In this document: positions 1 through 11,435 of the stretch, one piece after another
How positions within the stretch are numbered: position 1 is the first letter of the stretch
How the letters are laid out: every line of letters starts with the position of its first letter
Assembly: GCA_963920575.1 (NCBI GenBank)
Contig: OY986972.1
Coordinates: forward strand, 4,605,115 to 4,669,114
Length of the DNA: 64,000 bases
Direction: 5' to 3'
DNA from: Narthecium ossifragum
Lineage: Eukaryota; Streptophyta; Magnoliopsida; Dioscoreales; Nartheciaceae
Position numbers and translations under genes: made by a program
Notes under the pieces: model-generated
Database searches by the model: none
What the model was told of the DNA's origin: nothing
What the model saw: only the letters and a program-made list of their open reading frames with translations

Positions 1-769
1 GTGGAGACTTTTTGAGAGATTAGCTGAAAATTCTCAACATCATGCTTCATCTTCTAGGAATACCCGAGATTCGTCCAGTCAAGCAAGACCTAGAGGTACT
101 TTGGAATTAGATGAATCTACTCGTTTAGCTCAACAAGTGGATATTCTAAGTAGAAAGCTTGACCAAGTTCTGACTCAAACGACAAATCAAGTTGTTTCTT
201 CAAATCCTTCATTGCCACCGTATTCAGGAGATATGTGTCACGCCCCGACCCGCGGACGCCAAACCGGGCCGGGACACGAGGGGGAAAACCTACATCTACT
301 AGCTTCAACTGGCGGAGACAGTTGAAACTAACACACAGCTGGCGGAAACAGTTAACAACAAGGACAAGGCGGAAGCAAAAGAACAACAACTATTAACGTC
401 TATTACAACACAGATATAATAGAGTTAAACGAGGGTTCTAATACAACAGACTTTAAAAGGGATCAACATCAGTCCGCAAAAAGCTACAACACCCACCGGG
501 GTCTCCGCAAAGGCACAAACAAAACCATCCTGACCCTCAGACATGGTCAGGAGCCGGCGCGCCACCACGAGACAACCGACGGGGAAGCACCGGAGAGGAG
601 CTGGGACCTGCACCTGCAAACAACATAGTCCAGGTAGGAATGAGCAACAGCTCAGCAGGGTCGCACTCTACCACTCTCGCTAAGAAGGCAACACCGAACG
701 AACCAACTCTGAAGCCAAGTACGGAGGCTTGCCAAGGATCCCATAAATCCCGTCAATAACCCGAAGGGC

Positions 770-1200
770 TCCTGTCCCAAGCACGCCCCTCCGACAACCA
801 CTGCTCAGGGGTGGGCACCTCCGACAATCCCTGACACAGGGTGGATATGGCGCTACTAGTAGGACACCCTTCTCCAAGCGGGATCTCCACACTTGGCGGA
901 ACGACCGTGGTTAAGACTACCATCTCTCAGTACTCCAAGCAGCAAAGCCAACACAACCCCTAACTCTCGACCCAAGACTAAGTCTAGCCAGGGAGTCCAT
1001 CGATCCCATCGATGTTTCCTCCCTTCCCCCCCAGGGTTCCTGTCCAACGTACGTCCCTCCGATAGCCACTGCTCGAGGACTGGGCTACCTCCGACGGTCC
1101 TTGACACAGGGAGGGCCAGACAATAGTTGTAGGACACCCTTGCCCATGCTGGACAACAGCATGGGGACACAAGTCGGGTAAAGGCATCCACCACTTAGCC
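770..1200. repeat. Diverged tandem duplication inside the solo LTR
   Basis: Two blocks share the order CTCCGA...CCACTGCTC, ACCTCCGAC, TGACACAGGG, GTAGGACACCCTT and CCAC-TT. The first spans about 776-900 and the second about 1047-1200. They differ by many substitutions and small gaps, so the duplication is old. No coding meaning is apparent. Confidence 0.6.
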
Positions 1201-1383
1201 TTTGATCACCGAAGTCCACGGGTCAACCCCACCCAGTCTAACCTAGCATGTCTAATGCACAGGAAGCAGGGCAGGATATGAAAAAGGAAGACATTAACAA
1301 ACAACACAACAAGGGCATACCTTCGGCCCATTTATTCTACAAAACTGCATTTAAACAAGTAAACACGCTCCCAGCCTCAAGGG

Positions 1384-2250
1384 GGATCGATCTCATGCAA
1401 CAACGAGATCGATCTTCGTTGAGTTAGGAAGCAACCACACCGGTCCTCCAACAGGATCGATCCCCACCCATTTGAGGATCGATCTGGTTCGTGACCCAAG
1501 AGGCACCTCAGCCGACCGCTAAGAGATCGATCTCCCCACCAAAGGGAGATCGATCCCGCTCGGGCGGGGCGTGCCACCCCCAAAGAGATCGATCTCCCAA
1601 CCCCAGGGGATCGATCCCAATGGGTTCACTGGCGGCCGGACGGCGAAGAATACCGCCGGAAACCACAACCATTCCTCATCAAACTTGATGGACTGGTAGA
1701 TCTAAGAACCATGAAGCTACTCATGGCTTCAAAACCGGGAATCATCAACTCCACAAGGAGATCTATTGAAATAAAAAACCGGATTCAAAACCCTTAAAAA
1801 CAAGCCGGAGTCTTTGAGTGAGAACCCTACCTCCACAGAGCTGCTTCGATCCACGAAGCCTAGCCTAGGATCTTCCTCACGCCGTCACGGTTCCAACGAG
1901 CCTTCAAGCTCCGAGAACGGTGGCCGGAGGAGGGAGAACGGAGGAGGAAAGGGGGCTGCCGGAACAGGGGAAGAAAACAGGGCCGGGAGGAAGAAGAGGG
2001 AAGAAGGGGAAGAAAGGAAGGAGGAGGGGAGGGGATAAGGCCGGGGAAAGTCAGCGAAGGCCGGGGAAAGGCGAAGGAGGGGAGCAAAAGTCTCCCCTCC
2101 TCTGACAGGGGAAGCGACGGCCATCGCCGTGGCCGTCCTTCGAACTCCACCGCCAATGACTTCCAGAGCAAGTAAGATCGATCTTCCTTGCATGCGGGAT
2201 CGATCCTGCTAGCAATACGGGATCGATCTCCCTTGACAAAGGGATCAATC
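1384..2250. repeat. GATCGATC palindrome cluster I
   Basis: Eight GATCGATC palindromes, each inside a G/AGATCGATCT/C context, occur in 1384-1616, and three more plus one degenerate copy in 2176-2250. They tend to come in pairs about 22-23 bp apart, joined by unrelated linkers. The same arrangement occurs in two other places in this window (5308-6200 and 19062-19385). Function unknown. Confidence 0.75.
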
Positions 2251-3675
2251 TCCTATGCCCAGAAAGGCAAACTTGGGCTGACATACAAGCCCAAGTCCAG
2301 AACTTCCGATCTTGGGTCCACCTATCCTTTCTAAGCAAACACAAGCATCAACCAAGGTCTGTGTGTGCACACCCAGTGTGAAACGACCGCCAAGGCGCAA
2401 TTTCCCAAATTTCCCTTGGGGTAAACAACAAGCCACGGGGATAGAGGGACGGGTCCTCACAATATGTGTTTCTTATGTTCTAATTCTGGCCATGATGTTA
2501 CTGATTGTCATTTAGCGCCCCATTATCCAGAATTAGTTCAGGAGCATGTTAATGCTATTTACAATCATTCCAAACCAGCTTGTGATCCGTATTCTGATAC
2601 ATATAATCCTGGTTTGCGAAATCACCCGAATTTCTCTTGGAAAACACCTGGTCAACAACCGGATTCCTTCAATCCAAGACCACCGATGAACAATCAAAAT
2701 CCGAATTATCCTCCTAAATTCCACTCTCCGTATAGGCCTCCTCAAAATTATTCTTCTCGAGTGCCATATCAGTCTCAACCTTCTCAACCTTGGGGATACA
2801 AGCCATATGGACAACCACAACCTCAATTACCTCAAAATCAAGTTTCTCTTCCTCCAACACAATTCAATCGAAGTCCAGATGTTGAGGATAGACTTGTGAA
2901 AGCGCTTGACCCTTTTGCAGCATGTACTCAATTGGTTCATTCTCATTCTCAAACTTTAGTCAAGATGGAAACTCAAATTGGTCAATTAGCTAATTCTATG
3001 TCTAGGAGAGAAGAGGGTAGATTACCCAGTCAACTGATTCCTAATCCTAAAGGTCAACATTCCATTGATTCTTCTCATGAACAAGTTCAAGCGGTGACTA
3101 CTTTGCGAAGTGGAAAGACCTTTGTTAATGTTGAAAAACCGGATGAGGAATATTTAGACCAAGATTATGCATCTCAATCTCAGCCTCAATCATGCAATGC
3201 AAATCCTTCTACTTCTCATGATTCATTCGATAGAGACTTGCATGCATCAAATGACAATGTTTTACCTGAAAACTCGATTCCTACTCGTCAAGATTCGAAA
3301 AAGGATTTTAATGCATCAACCTCATTAACTGAGCCGAATCCTAGGACCTATGTTCCGAAAGTTCCGTTTCCTGAGGCCCTAGTAGATCCGACTTCACGTC
3401 TTTCTAAAAATTCTAAACTTGATGCGATGATTGAAGTTTTCAAGAAAGTTCATATCAATCTTCCTCTTTTGGATGCTATCAAACAGATTCCCTCTTATGC
3501 GAAATTTCTGAAAGATTTATGCACTCAAAAACGTCGATCTAGATCTCATGTTTTCAAAAAGATTTTCTTGACTAAACAAGTAAGCTCAATCCTTCGTAGT
3601 GATATTCCTCCTAAACTTAAAGATCCAGGTACTCCTACTATTTCTTGCACTATAGGAAACCGTTTGATTGATTGA

Positions 3676-5025
3676 GCTTTACTTGATTTAGGAGCTAGCG
3701 TGAATCTCATGCCTTATTCGTTATATTCCAAGTTTGGTATAGGAGAACTTAAACCCACTGCTATGACTCTTCAGTTAGTTGATCGTTCAATTAAAACCCC
3801 ACGGGGTGTGCTTGAAGATGTTCTAGTTAAAGTTGGTCAATGTGTGTTTCCTGTGGATTTTGTGGTGTTGGATATGGAACCAAGCTTGAAAACTAAGAAA
3901 ACTGTTCCTATAATTCTTGGTCGACCTTTCTTAGGTACGACCAATGCTTGCATTAATTGTAAGGATGGTATTATGACAGTTACTTTTGGAAATATGGAAT
4001 TGAAATTAAATATTTTTCATATGTCAAAACACCATTCATATGACGATGATTGTTTTATGGTAAATGCTTTGATGAATAATGACGATATCGATATGTGTGT
4101 GGATGATGCGATGTATAAGATGGTGCATGATGATGATTGGTCTAGCGGAAGTTATACAAGTGCATGTGATGCTTCGTTCTTAGATGATGATGACGTGGTA
4201 ATTAGAGATGATTTGCCAGATCTAAATATTGATTTTCCAAAACTACAGGATGAGAGTGTGGGTGTGAATGTTGATATACCGATTTGTGATGCGAATTATC
4301 TTGATATTATTGTTGATTCGGAAGGTTATGATTTATATGAGGGCGTGTGTAATATTTCTTGCAAAAGAATTCCGATTGAACCTTTACCTCCTACTTCTTC
4401 AACTCCAGCTTTACCGCCTTTGATTATGCCGCCTACGCTTGATTTGAAAACGCTGCCTTCCAATCTTAAAGATGCCCTCATTGGACCTGATTTTACGCTT
4501 CCTGTGATTATCTCCTCATTGTTAACGGAAATTCAGGAATCTCAATTGATTGAAGTTCTTAGGTTACATAGGAGAGCCATTGGATGGTCCATAGGAGATC
4601 TTAGAGGTATTGACCCTTCTATTTGCATGCGTCGCATATATTTAAATGATGAAACTAAAGGTGTTAGAGAGATGCAACGTCATCTTAATCCTTTGATGAA
4701 AGAGGTGGTCAAGAAAGAAGTAGTGAAACTCCTAGATGCTGGTATCATATACCCGATTTCTGATTCTGAATGGATTAGCCCAACTCAGGTAATTCCTAAA
4801 AAATATGGGATTACTGTAGTTAAAAATGAAAAAGAAGAAGAAATCACAACCCGTCAAACTATAGGTTGGAGAGCGTGTATTGATTATAGGAGATTAAATA
4901 CCTTGACAAGAAGGGATCAATTTTGCTTGCCTTTTGTTGATCAGATCTTAGAAACTACATTGCTACCTTATATTGAAAATCCTCCGCAATTGGACCCTAC
5001 GATGACATTGGATGACCCACATTAG
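3676..5025 (+). pseudogene. Athila-like protease and truncated reverse transcriptase
   Basis: The frame continues directly from gag after one stop codon. Protease: DLGASVNLMP with the catalytic Asp, then IILGRPFL, the second conserved protease motif. An acidic spacer follows. The RT N-terminal region comes next, with HRRAIGWSIGDLRGI, the LLDAGIIYPISDS segment and WRACIDYRRLN. Right after the RT motif QFCLPFVDQIL, coding switches to a Pro/Asp-rich tail and stops. The RT catalytic box, RNase H and integrase are missing, so the element cannot encode its own replication. What remains is an internally deleted derivative. Confidence 0.8.
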
Positions 5026-5307
5026 CGGTGATTGATCGTTAACTGCATCGGGGTAGCGACGTTAAACCCAGCGCTTGATGGGAGGCAACCCATCAGTTTC
5101 CAGTAGTTACCTTCTTTTATTTTTCTCGTAGTTGGTATATTTTTTTTTTGTAGGTTTTTTGTTAAGCTTTCTTGCCTATGGTTGCATTCAAGTGTGGAAA
5201 TAGGGTAGTAAATTGCTATATTTTTATGCCTCGGGGTTAATGTTCGTTACATATATTTTTGTAGACAGATTCTAGGGTTACTGCCCTGTTTTTGCAGTTC
5301 TGGAGAA

Positions 5308-6200
5308 ATGAGATCGATCTCCATTCCCCTTAAAATCGATCTGAGTACATCAAGCAAGTTTACCTACGTGATAGGATATGCCAGATCGATCTCGTTTCAC
5401 CTTGAGATCGATCTGGTTTGTGCTCCAATTTCATTAAAAAATTCGCTGGCTCGCGGTCGACCGGCGCATCGTCCGTCGTATCGGTCGTAAGCCTCGGTCA
5501 CGAAATTGGTTTCGCAGGGTCGATGTGGTGATCGACTGTCGCATCTGGAGAAAATCAGATCGATCTCGCTTCTCATTGAGATCGATCTCTAAGGGATTCC
5601 CTGGAAAGTCCCCTTCCCCGAGTCGGACTCCTACTCAACGCCGGCTTTCCTTACCTCCCTACTTCCTTCTCTCCTTATTTCCTTTTTCTACCAGTTTCCT
5701 AAACGCCGTTTGGAAAGCCTAGAGGTGGCGAGATCCTCTATTTATACAGCACCCAACCCATCATTCCGTCACCTCTACCCATAGCCGCCCGAGCGTGTCC
5801 TTTGATCATCTTCTCCGTCTCCGGCGTGGATTCCGGCGTCCTCTGGTGTAGACTTCGCGTGATACCTTTACCTACTCCTACCCGGTAAGAACTACAACCA
5901 TCTACTCCTTAATGTTTATCTTTATTTTTCTTCTTTTCCATGCTCTCTAACGGCGGAACCCATCGCTTTCGCCATGGATTCCGACCACCAACGCCGGCGG
6001 CCCAAGCCGGCGTTCTCCTTCTTTCTCCTTTCCTTTCCTTTCCTTTTCTTTTCTTTCTTCTTTCTTTCCTATTTCGTGCCGTTTCTCCTCCGTGCAAACC
6101 ACCTCTGTTTTTTTTTCTGTTCACACTCTGTTTTTCCTCTTCTTCAGCCTGACCTGGAGGATTCCAGATCGATCTGGGTGACCCTTCCAGATCGATCTCC
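5308..6200. repeat. GATCGATC palindrome pairs, cluster II
   Basis: Four pairs of the palindrome are seen: AGATCGATCTC with AAATCGATCTG, then CAGATCGATCTCG with GAGATCGATCTGG, then two further pairs near 5557/5580 and 6166/6189. Within a pair the spacing is about 22-23 bp, near two DNA turns. Linkers differ, so this is not a simple tandem repeat. Confidence 0.75.
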
Positions 6201-7334
6201 TTCTTGTTGCTATCAATTATTGTTTTCTCTCTCTTCTTCCGGGTACCGGATTAACTTCTATATTAATTGCAGCGATGTCTCACTCTGGATCCTTCGAACC
6301 CGGCGGACCTCTCCATCGTTCCCTACTGCCCCCCGGACCTTTCGCACCTCGCCCCTGAGTTTATTGCCTTCATGTTCTGAGGACTTGTAGTGTCATTGCA
6401 TATCTTTTAGGTTCCTGTCTTCTGTGGATGAGATGAGCATTTATTTTTGAGTGTTCGGTTGGATGACAATTTTGTACTTCACTCCTATATGTTTAAGGTT
6501 AGCTACTTTTGATATATATATTTGTTGACTTTTGATCTGGGGTGAGCCCGTGGATGTAATTGAATGATAATAAATGGTTGCGATGTAGTGTGGATGTCAC
6601 TCTTATCTGTCTATTGTAGGTGGAAGCTTAGGGTAGTTTACGTATGATGGATGTTTGTACTGCCGTCGGGCTGCATGAATAAATAGAGGAGATGCTGCCC
6701 AATTTTTCTCTGATTCTAACTCTTACTATCTTATTTTGCTTTGAACGTCACATGGTATTTTCTTTATCTATCTATTTCCAGGGTCACTGATGATCTGTTG
6801 ACCTCTGGTGCTTAACGTTTTATGTCCCCGTGCCCTGTGCGTACATTACTGATTCTGATCTAGTGGATCCCTTCTGCTATTTCTGGTTAACTCTACCCTA
6901 TTTCTATGCTTTATATTTATCACTTAGTGTAATTGGGGACAATTACAGTTAAGTTGGGGGGTAGCGTTCTTAGAATTCATGGTTTTTATACATCCCTTAA
7001 AACGTTTCTGAAGAATGACATTATGATATTAATTGATGAAAATGCTTGATTTAGAAATTTATTTTATGATTTATTCGGAAATTCATATATCATGTAAAAT
7101 TTATGTAAATTTAGCTATGCATAGCATGAGTTCTATACTTTAACACTTTTACCATAATTCAGGGATAACTTAACATGTCCTACCGCACTTGAGCACGTTC
7201 ACATGTGGAAGAATTGAAGTTAGACTCCAAGCCTGAAACTAGGATAGATTTACAATTTTATGATATGTCACAGAAGATACATGAACACATGCAATTTTTC
7301 TATTCGCAACAAGTATATGTGTTGGCAAAAGTAG

Positions 7335-7515
7335 GGCTTCAACTTAGTAACCGGGCCGGATGTCTAACCAGCGTTCTGTTCGCGTAAAACAGTTGCAGTT
7401 TCTAAGAAAAAGAAAAAAAATTAGGATGTCATCTTAGTAACCGGGCAATGTGCCTAACTAGCATGTTGTTCACGTAAAACGGGTGATTTTCCTTATGAAA
7501 AAAAAGAAAAGAAAA
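7335..7515. repeat. Two-copy tandem repeat
   Basis: The segment CTTAGTAACCGGGC...TGCCTAACTAGC...GTTCACGTAAAACGG occurs twice, at about 7340-7395 and 7432-7488. Each copy is followed by an A-rich AAGAAAAAG tract. Period is about 92 bp. No coding meaning. Confidence 0.65.
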
Positions 7516-7839
7516 GAAAAGAATATATAGCGAACGGATATTGCTACGTGATAATGGAAAATATGTGCATGCATAGGATTGTGATCTTGAACAGTTGAAT
7601 GCTTGGATATAATGGATATTCTGATACATGTGGAATCTAATTCACACACTGGAGTGTTAAAGTTATTTTTGAATTACGATTAAATACGTTGAAGTATTGG
7701 AAGTGTGTTATGACATGCTGTTATTTACTCGACTTTTATGTGACTATGAGTTAAAGAATATTTCATGAGTATTGTTTCTATTTGACGCATTGGAATTAAA
7801 GAGTATTATAATTGATTTCTGATGAGATGTTAAAAAGGG

Positions 7840-8765
7840 ATGTATAGATGTTTGGCGGTCTTGGCAGGTTTGGGTGCGGTGGCTTCCCGTAGATGCCCGA
7901 GGTGCGACGGAGCAGAGGAGACGACCGATCACCTCCTATTCACTTGCCCATCTTCTCAGACGGTGTGGATCAGGTTGCTTGAGAGGATAGGGAGGAATTT
8001 GGGTGCTTGGAATCTTGATCGGATCTGGGAGGTGTTGCGATCGAGCTCCAAGGAGGATGATCGACGGTGGCTCAAAACGATGTTGGCTTATGGGGCTTGG
8101 GAGATTTGGAAGGTTAGTTGTGAGCTTATATACAAAGCTCTGCCGTTCGATCCTCATCAGGTGGCTAGCATGGCCCGGTGGTTGGCAAGGGAGTTTCAGC
8201 TACTTCATCGGCAGCCGGCGGGTCATCGGGATGACGATCGAAGGAAGGGAATGGTTATACAGGTGGATGCATCCCAAGCTGCAGGATCTGAGGCAATGGG
8301 GCTTGGGGTGGTTTGCTTGGAGGAAGAGGATATCATATCGTGGTCAGTCTCGGAAGTAATAACAGAGTCGTCATCAGAGGGTATACTATATGGGGAGGTA
8401 TCTGCCATTCGACTTGGGCTTGCAGAAGGTGGGAACAGGGAACTGCGTGATCTGGTTATTGAGAGCGACTCATCTGCTGCGGTGGCTTTGGTTGATGGAA
8501 GAATGTCTGCGACTTCATCATTTATCCCACTGTTACAGGATATCTGGTGGCGAATGGGACAGTTCCGTAGCGTGAGGTTTTTGACTATAATCCGTGAGGA
8601 GAACAAGAGGGCGGATTGGGTTGCTCGCCAAGCTAGAGCTCTTGCTAGTAATTTTCTTATGAATAACTAGGAGTTGGGTGTGACTCCTGTGGTTGGTAGC
8701 CTTCTGTAGATGGTTGCCTAGTTGATTGCACCCCAGCCTCCGGGCTTATCTTTTCAAAAAAAAGT
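7840..8765 (+). mobile_element. 5'-truncated LINE: zinc-binding region and RNase H
   Basis: A 276-codon frame at 7840-8670 covers the C-terminal end of a plant LINE ORF2. It opens with the zf-RVT region (CPRCDGAEETTDHLLFTCP), then a linker, then an RNase H domain. The acidic residues expected for RNase H are visible in VDASQAA, YGEVSAIRLGL, IESDSSAAV and the final RADWVAR. The 3' UTR ends in TTTTCAAAAAAAAG at about 8752-8765, the tail expected of a LINE. Endonuclease and RT are missing. I could not find a convincing target duplication, so the 5' border is approximate. A related copy lies at 60740-62176. Confidence 0.8.
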
Positions 8766-9490
8766 ATGCATAACTTCTGTCGCATTTATTGTTATCTACA
8801 ATCTCTATTTCTTGCTCTGGTGCCCTTCTAAATGCCTTCATGGCTATCTATGATGCTTCCATCTGCTTTTTCTGATGAAATCCCTCCCTCTATCTTTAAT
8901 TTGTGCGTATTTTTTAGCTATTTTCTTTTCTTTCTGAGAAAATATTTTGTTTCATTTCTCATATTCTTTCTTCAAGTGCGGCTATTAATAATTATCCAGC
9001 TGGCAACCTGGTATTCACCCATGTTAACACGTAGGTATGTTCTTCCTTTTGTGATATTCTCTCTCAGAAGGATGCCACGGAAAGTAGGCTATTCACTTAA
9101 CTATGATGAAGACGATAGCATGTACGATAGCTACGATGATCATGGCTACGAACAATGTATAGAAGGAGATGGTAAGCTCTATTTCTTGCTTGCTTGATTT
9201 GGTCTTCACCTATTTGTGCCCAATGTCCATCTGAGTGTCCATACTCTGCTTCTGCCATAATTTAGAGGTGCCAATAGGGTTTAAATTTAGTATTAGTCAT
9301 GTACCTCCTTTTATTTAGTACTAGATAGTGGACATTCATGATTATGCAAATGCAAATGGAGCACTTTTTCTGGACTTGATTATTTTATCCTCTTCCTGGC
9401 ACTACAGAGAATTCAACTTTGCAATATAAGGCGGCTACGAAGCTTGGAGTGCGGAGATGTTCCATTTGCACGTATGACAGATGATGAAAT

Positions 9491-9939
9491 GTTATTGTTG
9501 GCCGGCATTAAGCAGAACTCGACGATTGCAACCACACACAGTAAAAAGGGAGAAAGAGAATAATAAGACACGGAGACACGAGGTTTACGTGGTTCGGCAA
9601 GAATGCCTACGTCCACGGGGAGAGAGATCGTCTTCTTCACTATGCAGAACAGGGGTTACAAATCTCTCAATCTCACAGCCTCTCAAAAATGTCTTATCCT
9701 TAACCCTAATCCTAGGTTAAGGAGTATTTATACTCCTTAATACATAACCTAATCCGGGTCGGGTCTAAAGACAAAATATGCCGGATCCACTAAAACAAAT
9801 CCTAAGATCCGTTTTTGTTCCGGGGGCGCTGCCCCCGGAACCCCCCGTCGGGGCGCTGCCTCGGACCCCGTTAACTCTGCGTAGTGTGTCATAATCGAGC
9901 CGGCGACAGAATCCAAGACATCCAATGCACAACAGTTAT
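9491..9939. mobile_element. Solo LTR (439 bp), target duplication GTTAT
   Basis: The element is 9496-9934. It starts TGTTGGCCGGC and ends TGCACAACA, with TGTTG/CAACA inverted ends, and is flanked by GTTAT at 9491-9495 and 9935-9939. It contains a strong GC-rich hairpin (9816-9860, CCGGGGGCGCTGCCCCCGG) and the phrase TTTACGTGGTTCGGCAAGAATGCCTACGTC-like common in plant LTRs. No internal domain or second LTR. It sits inside the zinc-finger codons of the HBS1-like exon. Confidence 0.88.
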
Positions 9940-10070
9940 CATACTGTTACATATGTGGAGTTCTTTGGAATTCTACAGGAAAATATGGCCAAGGATGGCA
10001 AGGAAAAAAGTATGTTGCTCTTCTTTGGTTATAATCGCCTTGGTAATGGTTATATAATCATTAAAGTTAT

Positions 10071-11435
10071 TTACTTGTTACCGAGAGAAAAAGTACTTGA
10101 GTAACACAGGGGATAGCCACCATCGGAAACGCCACGTGGTGCCCATCGGGTGAAAGCACATCGTCGTACATATGATATCGTACGGCTACGACACGTGGAC
10201 GAACGAGAGTTGGCTCCGCGTACGAGGTCCCTCAGAAGCAGAGACGTCGACCAATTAAGAGGCGTGCGCATTAAATGCTCCTCGATAGTCGAGGTCGAGA
10301 ACTAATCATCACGCCGCCTTCATCATTATGACGACGTGGGGTAATAAAGTGTATATATACAACACCCAACCTCGAAGCCCGAAGGCGTTCAAATTCAAAA
10401 CGTGTGTCAAGCATGGTTGAACGAGAGCTGGCTCCGCGTACGAGGTCAAGGCTCCTCGATAGTCGAGGTCGAGAACTCATCATCACGTCGCCTTCATCAT
10501 TGTGATGATGTGGGACAATAAAGTATATATATATACAACACCCAACCTCGAAGCCCGAAGGCGTTCCAATTCAAAACGTGTGTCCGAAGTCGAAGCCTAG
10601 AAGCTTCGGAGAGATATAAAGCCGAAGTTCGAGATACCCAGACTAAGATCCGAAGTCGAAGCGGCGTCGAGTTTGTACAAATCACCAAACACGATCTTCC
10701 CCCAAACTCAGGCGTTTAAAGCGGAAAGTGGGAGCAATACAGTTAGCTCAGAGCTACGTGTCAAGACACCCTCAAGGTCCGGTACGTGATGGACCATGAT
10801 CAGTATATAGTGGAGCATTACGGATCGTGGACGGAAGTCATGGGCAAACGGTTAGCTGCTGCCATGTGTGGAGGACGACTCGAGGTATAAAAGATGGAAG
10901 CCAGCCCCCCCCCCCCCCCCCCCCCCCCCGACAAAAAGCAAGACTTTTCTACTACTACTACTCTTTCTTAGGCATAGCTACAGTAATTTTCCATTTTTCT
11001 TCGGTTCCGCGTTGTAGAAGCTTTCATTGGAGTTGTAATCCTTCATTGCTGTTCAATGGAAGTAAGTATTTAGTTTAAAATTGCTTTTATCTTCTACCTA
11101 GGAGTAGCATTTAACTCTTAGGAGTAGTTTCAATCTAGCCTAAGAGTAGTTCCATTTACTCTATAAATAGGTTAAATTTCCATCAGGAGTAGCTTCACTC
11201 AAGCTAGGAGTAGAATTGCGTAGATTTTTGGGTATTTTATCCCAAGTAACATTTAGATAAAGAAAATCATAAAAAGTCCCACTCATTATTAGGCTTGAGT
11301 TTACACAAAGTCCTCTTGATTGAGGCACGGCGTAACCCATTCACCCTTTTGATAATCCCTGCGCAACGGTTGGCACATATCACGTGCCTGGCGACCACGT
11401 ATCTTTCACGGGTACAGTTTTTGAGCAACATCACT
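10071..11435. mobile_element. Solo LTR (1355 bp) with duplicated promoter segment
   Basis: The element 10076-11430 starts TGTTACCGAGAG and ends GAGCAACA. Flanks are TTACT (10071-10075) and TCACT (11431-11435), one mismatch. A segment of about 185 bp is tandemly duplicated (about 10205-10395 and 10420-10590), so that GTATATATACAACACCCAACC, a TATA-like region, occurs twice. A run of 25 C lies at 10905-10929, and CTAGGAGTAG-type motifs recur at 11095-11215. A shorter relative with the same TGTTACCG start lies at 55405-55988. It lies in an intron of the HBS1-like gene. Confidence 0.8.

Larger units (their letters stand above)
231..2466. mobile_element. Solo LTR (2226 bp) in gag, 5-bp target duplication ATATG
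   Basis: The element itself is 236-2461. It begins TGTCACGCCCCGACC and ends GGGTCCTCACA, giving the TG...CA ends of an LTR, and is flanked on both sides by ATATG (231-235 and 2462-2466). No coding region or second LTR is present, so it is a solo LTR left by recombination between LTRs. It interrupts the gag frame exactly, and the frame resumes after the right duplication. Internally it holds a diverged tandem duplication (about 770-900 and 1040-1200), a purine-rich GC-high block (1900-2090) and clusters of GATCGATC palindromes. Confidence 0.85.
1..3675 (+). pseudogene. gag of the Athila-like element, split by a solo LTR and ended by TGA
   Basis: Two coding pieces, 1-235 and 2462-3675, belong to one frame separated by a 2.2-kb insertion. 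The first is a short helical stretch. The second opens with a retroviral-type zinc knuckle, C-X2-C-X4-H-X4-C, then a Pro/Gln/Asn-rich linker, then the conserved region before the protease (LRSGKTF near residue 215 of the second piece). A single in-frame TGA at 3673-3675 separates it from the protease. The expected residue there in relatives is arginine, so a CGA to TGA change is likely (inference). Not functional as it stands. Confidence 0.75.
1..7200 (+). mobile_element. Athila/Tat-type Ty3-gypsy retrotransposon remnant
   Basis: Seen: gag-like coding, a CCHC knuckle, an aspartic protease with DLGAS, and the N-terminal part of a reverse transcriptase follow in gypsy order on the plus strand. 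The reading then jumps to a short C-terminal peptide and a stop at 5023-5025, and the conserved non-coding segment around GGGAGGCAACCCA (5081-5093) follows, as is usual after integrase in Athila elements. The rest of RT, RNase H and integrase are absent, so the copy is internally deleted. A polypurine-like AAGTTGGGGGG lies near 6952. The left end is outside the window. The right end is uncertain, placed between the polypurine tract and the next LINE at 7.8 kb. Confidence 0.75.
5026..7830 (+). other. Non-coding 3' part of the Athila-like element
   Basis: No supportable gene. The segment starts with the conserved post-coding motif near 5081. It carries GATCGATC pairs at 5308-5345, 5382-5415, 5557-5590 and 6165-6200, a CT-rich tract (6000-6130), and a polypurine-like tract at 6952. 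A short open stretch at 7205-7387 resembles no family I recognise. Base composition changes from GC-rich (5400-6000) to AT-rich (6400-7800). Confidence 0.5.

Noticed and set aside
1814..2171. Gly/Arg/Glu-rich and Pro/Ser-rich overlapping frames
   Set aside because: They are both-strand by-products of a purine-rich tract in a solo LTR, with no domain.
5909..6390. Phe/Ser-rich and Lys/Arg-rich frames
   Set aside because: Produced by a CT-rich tract in the non-coding 3' part of the Athila-like element.
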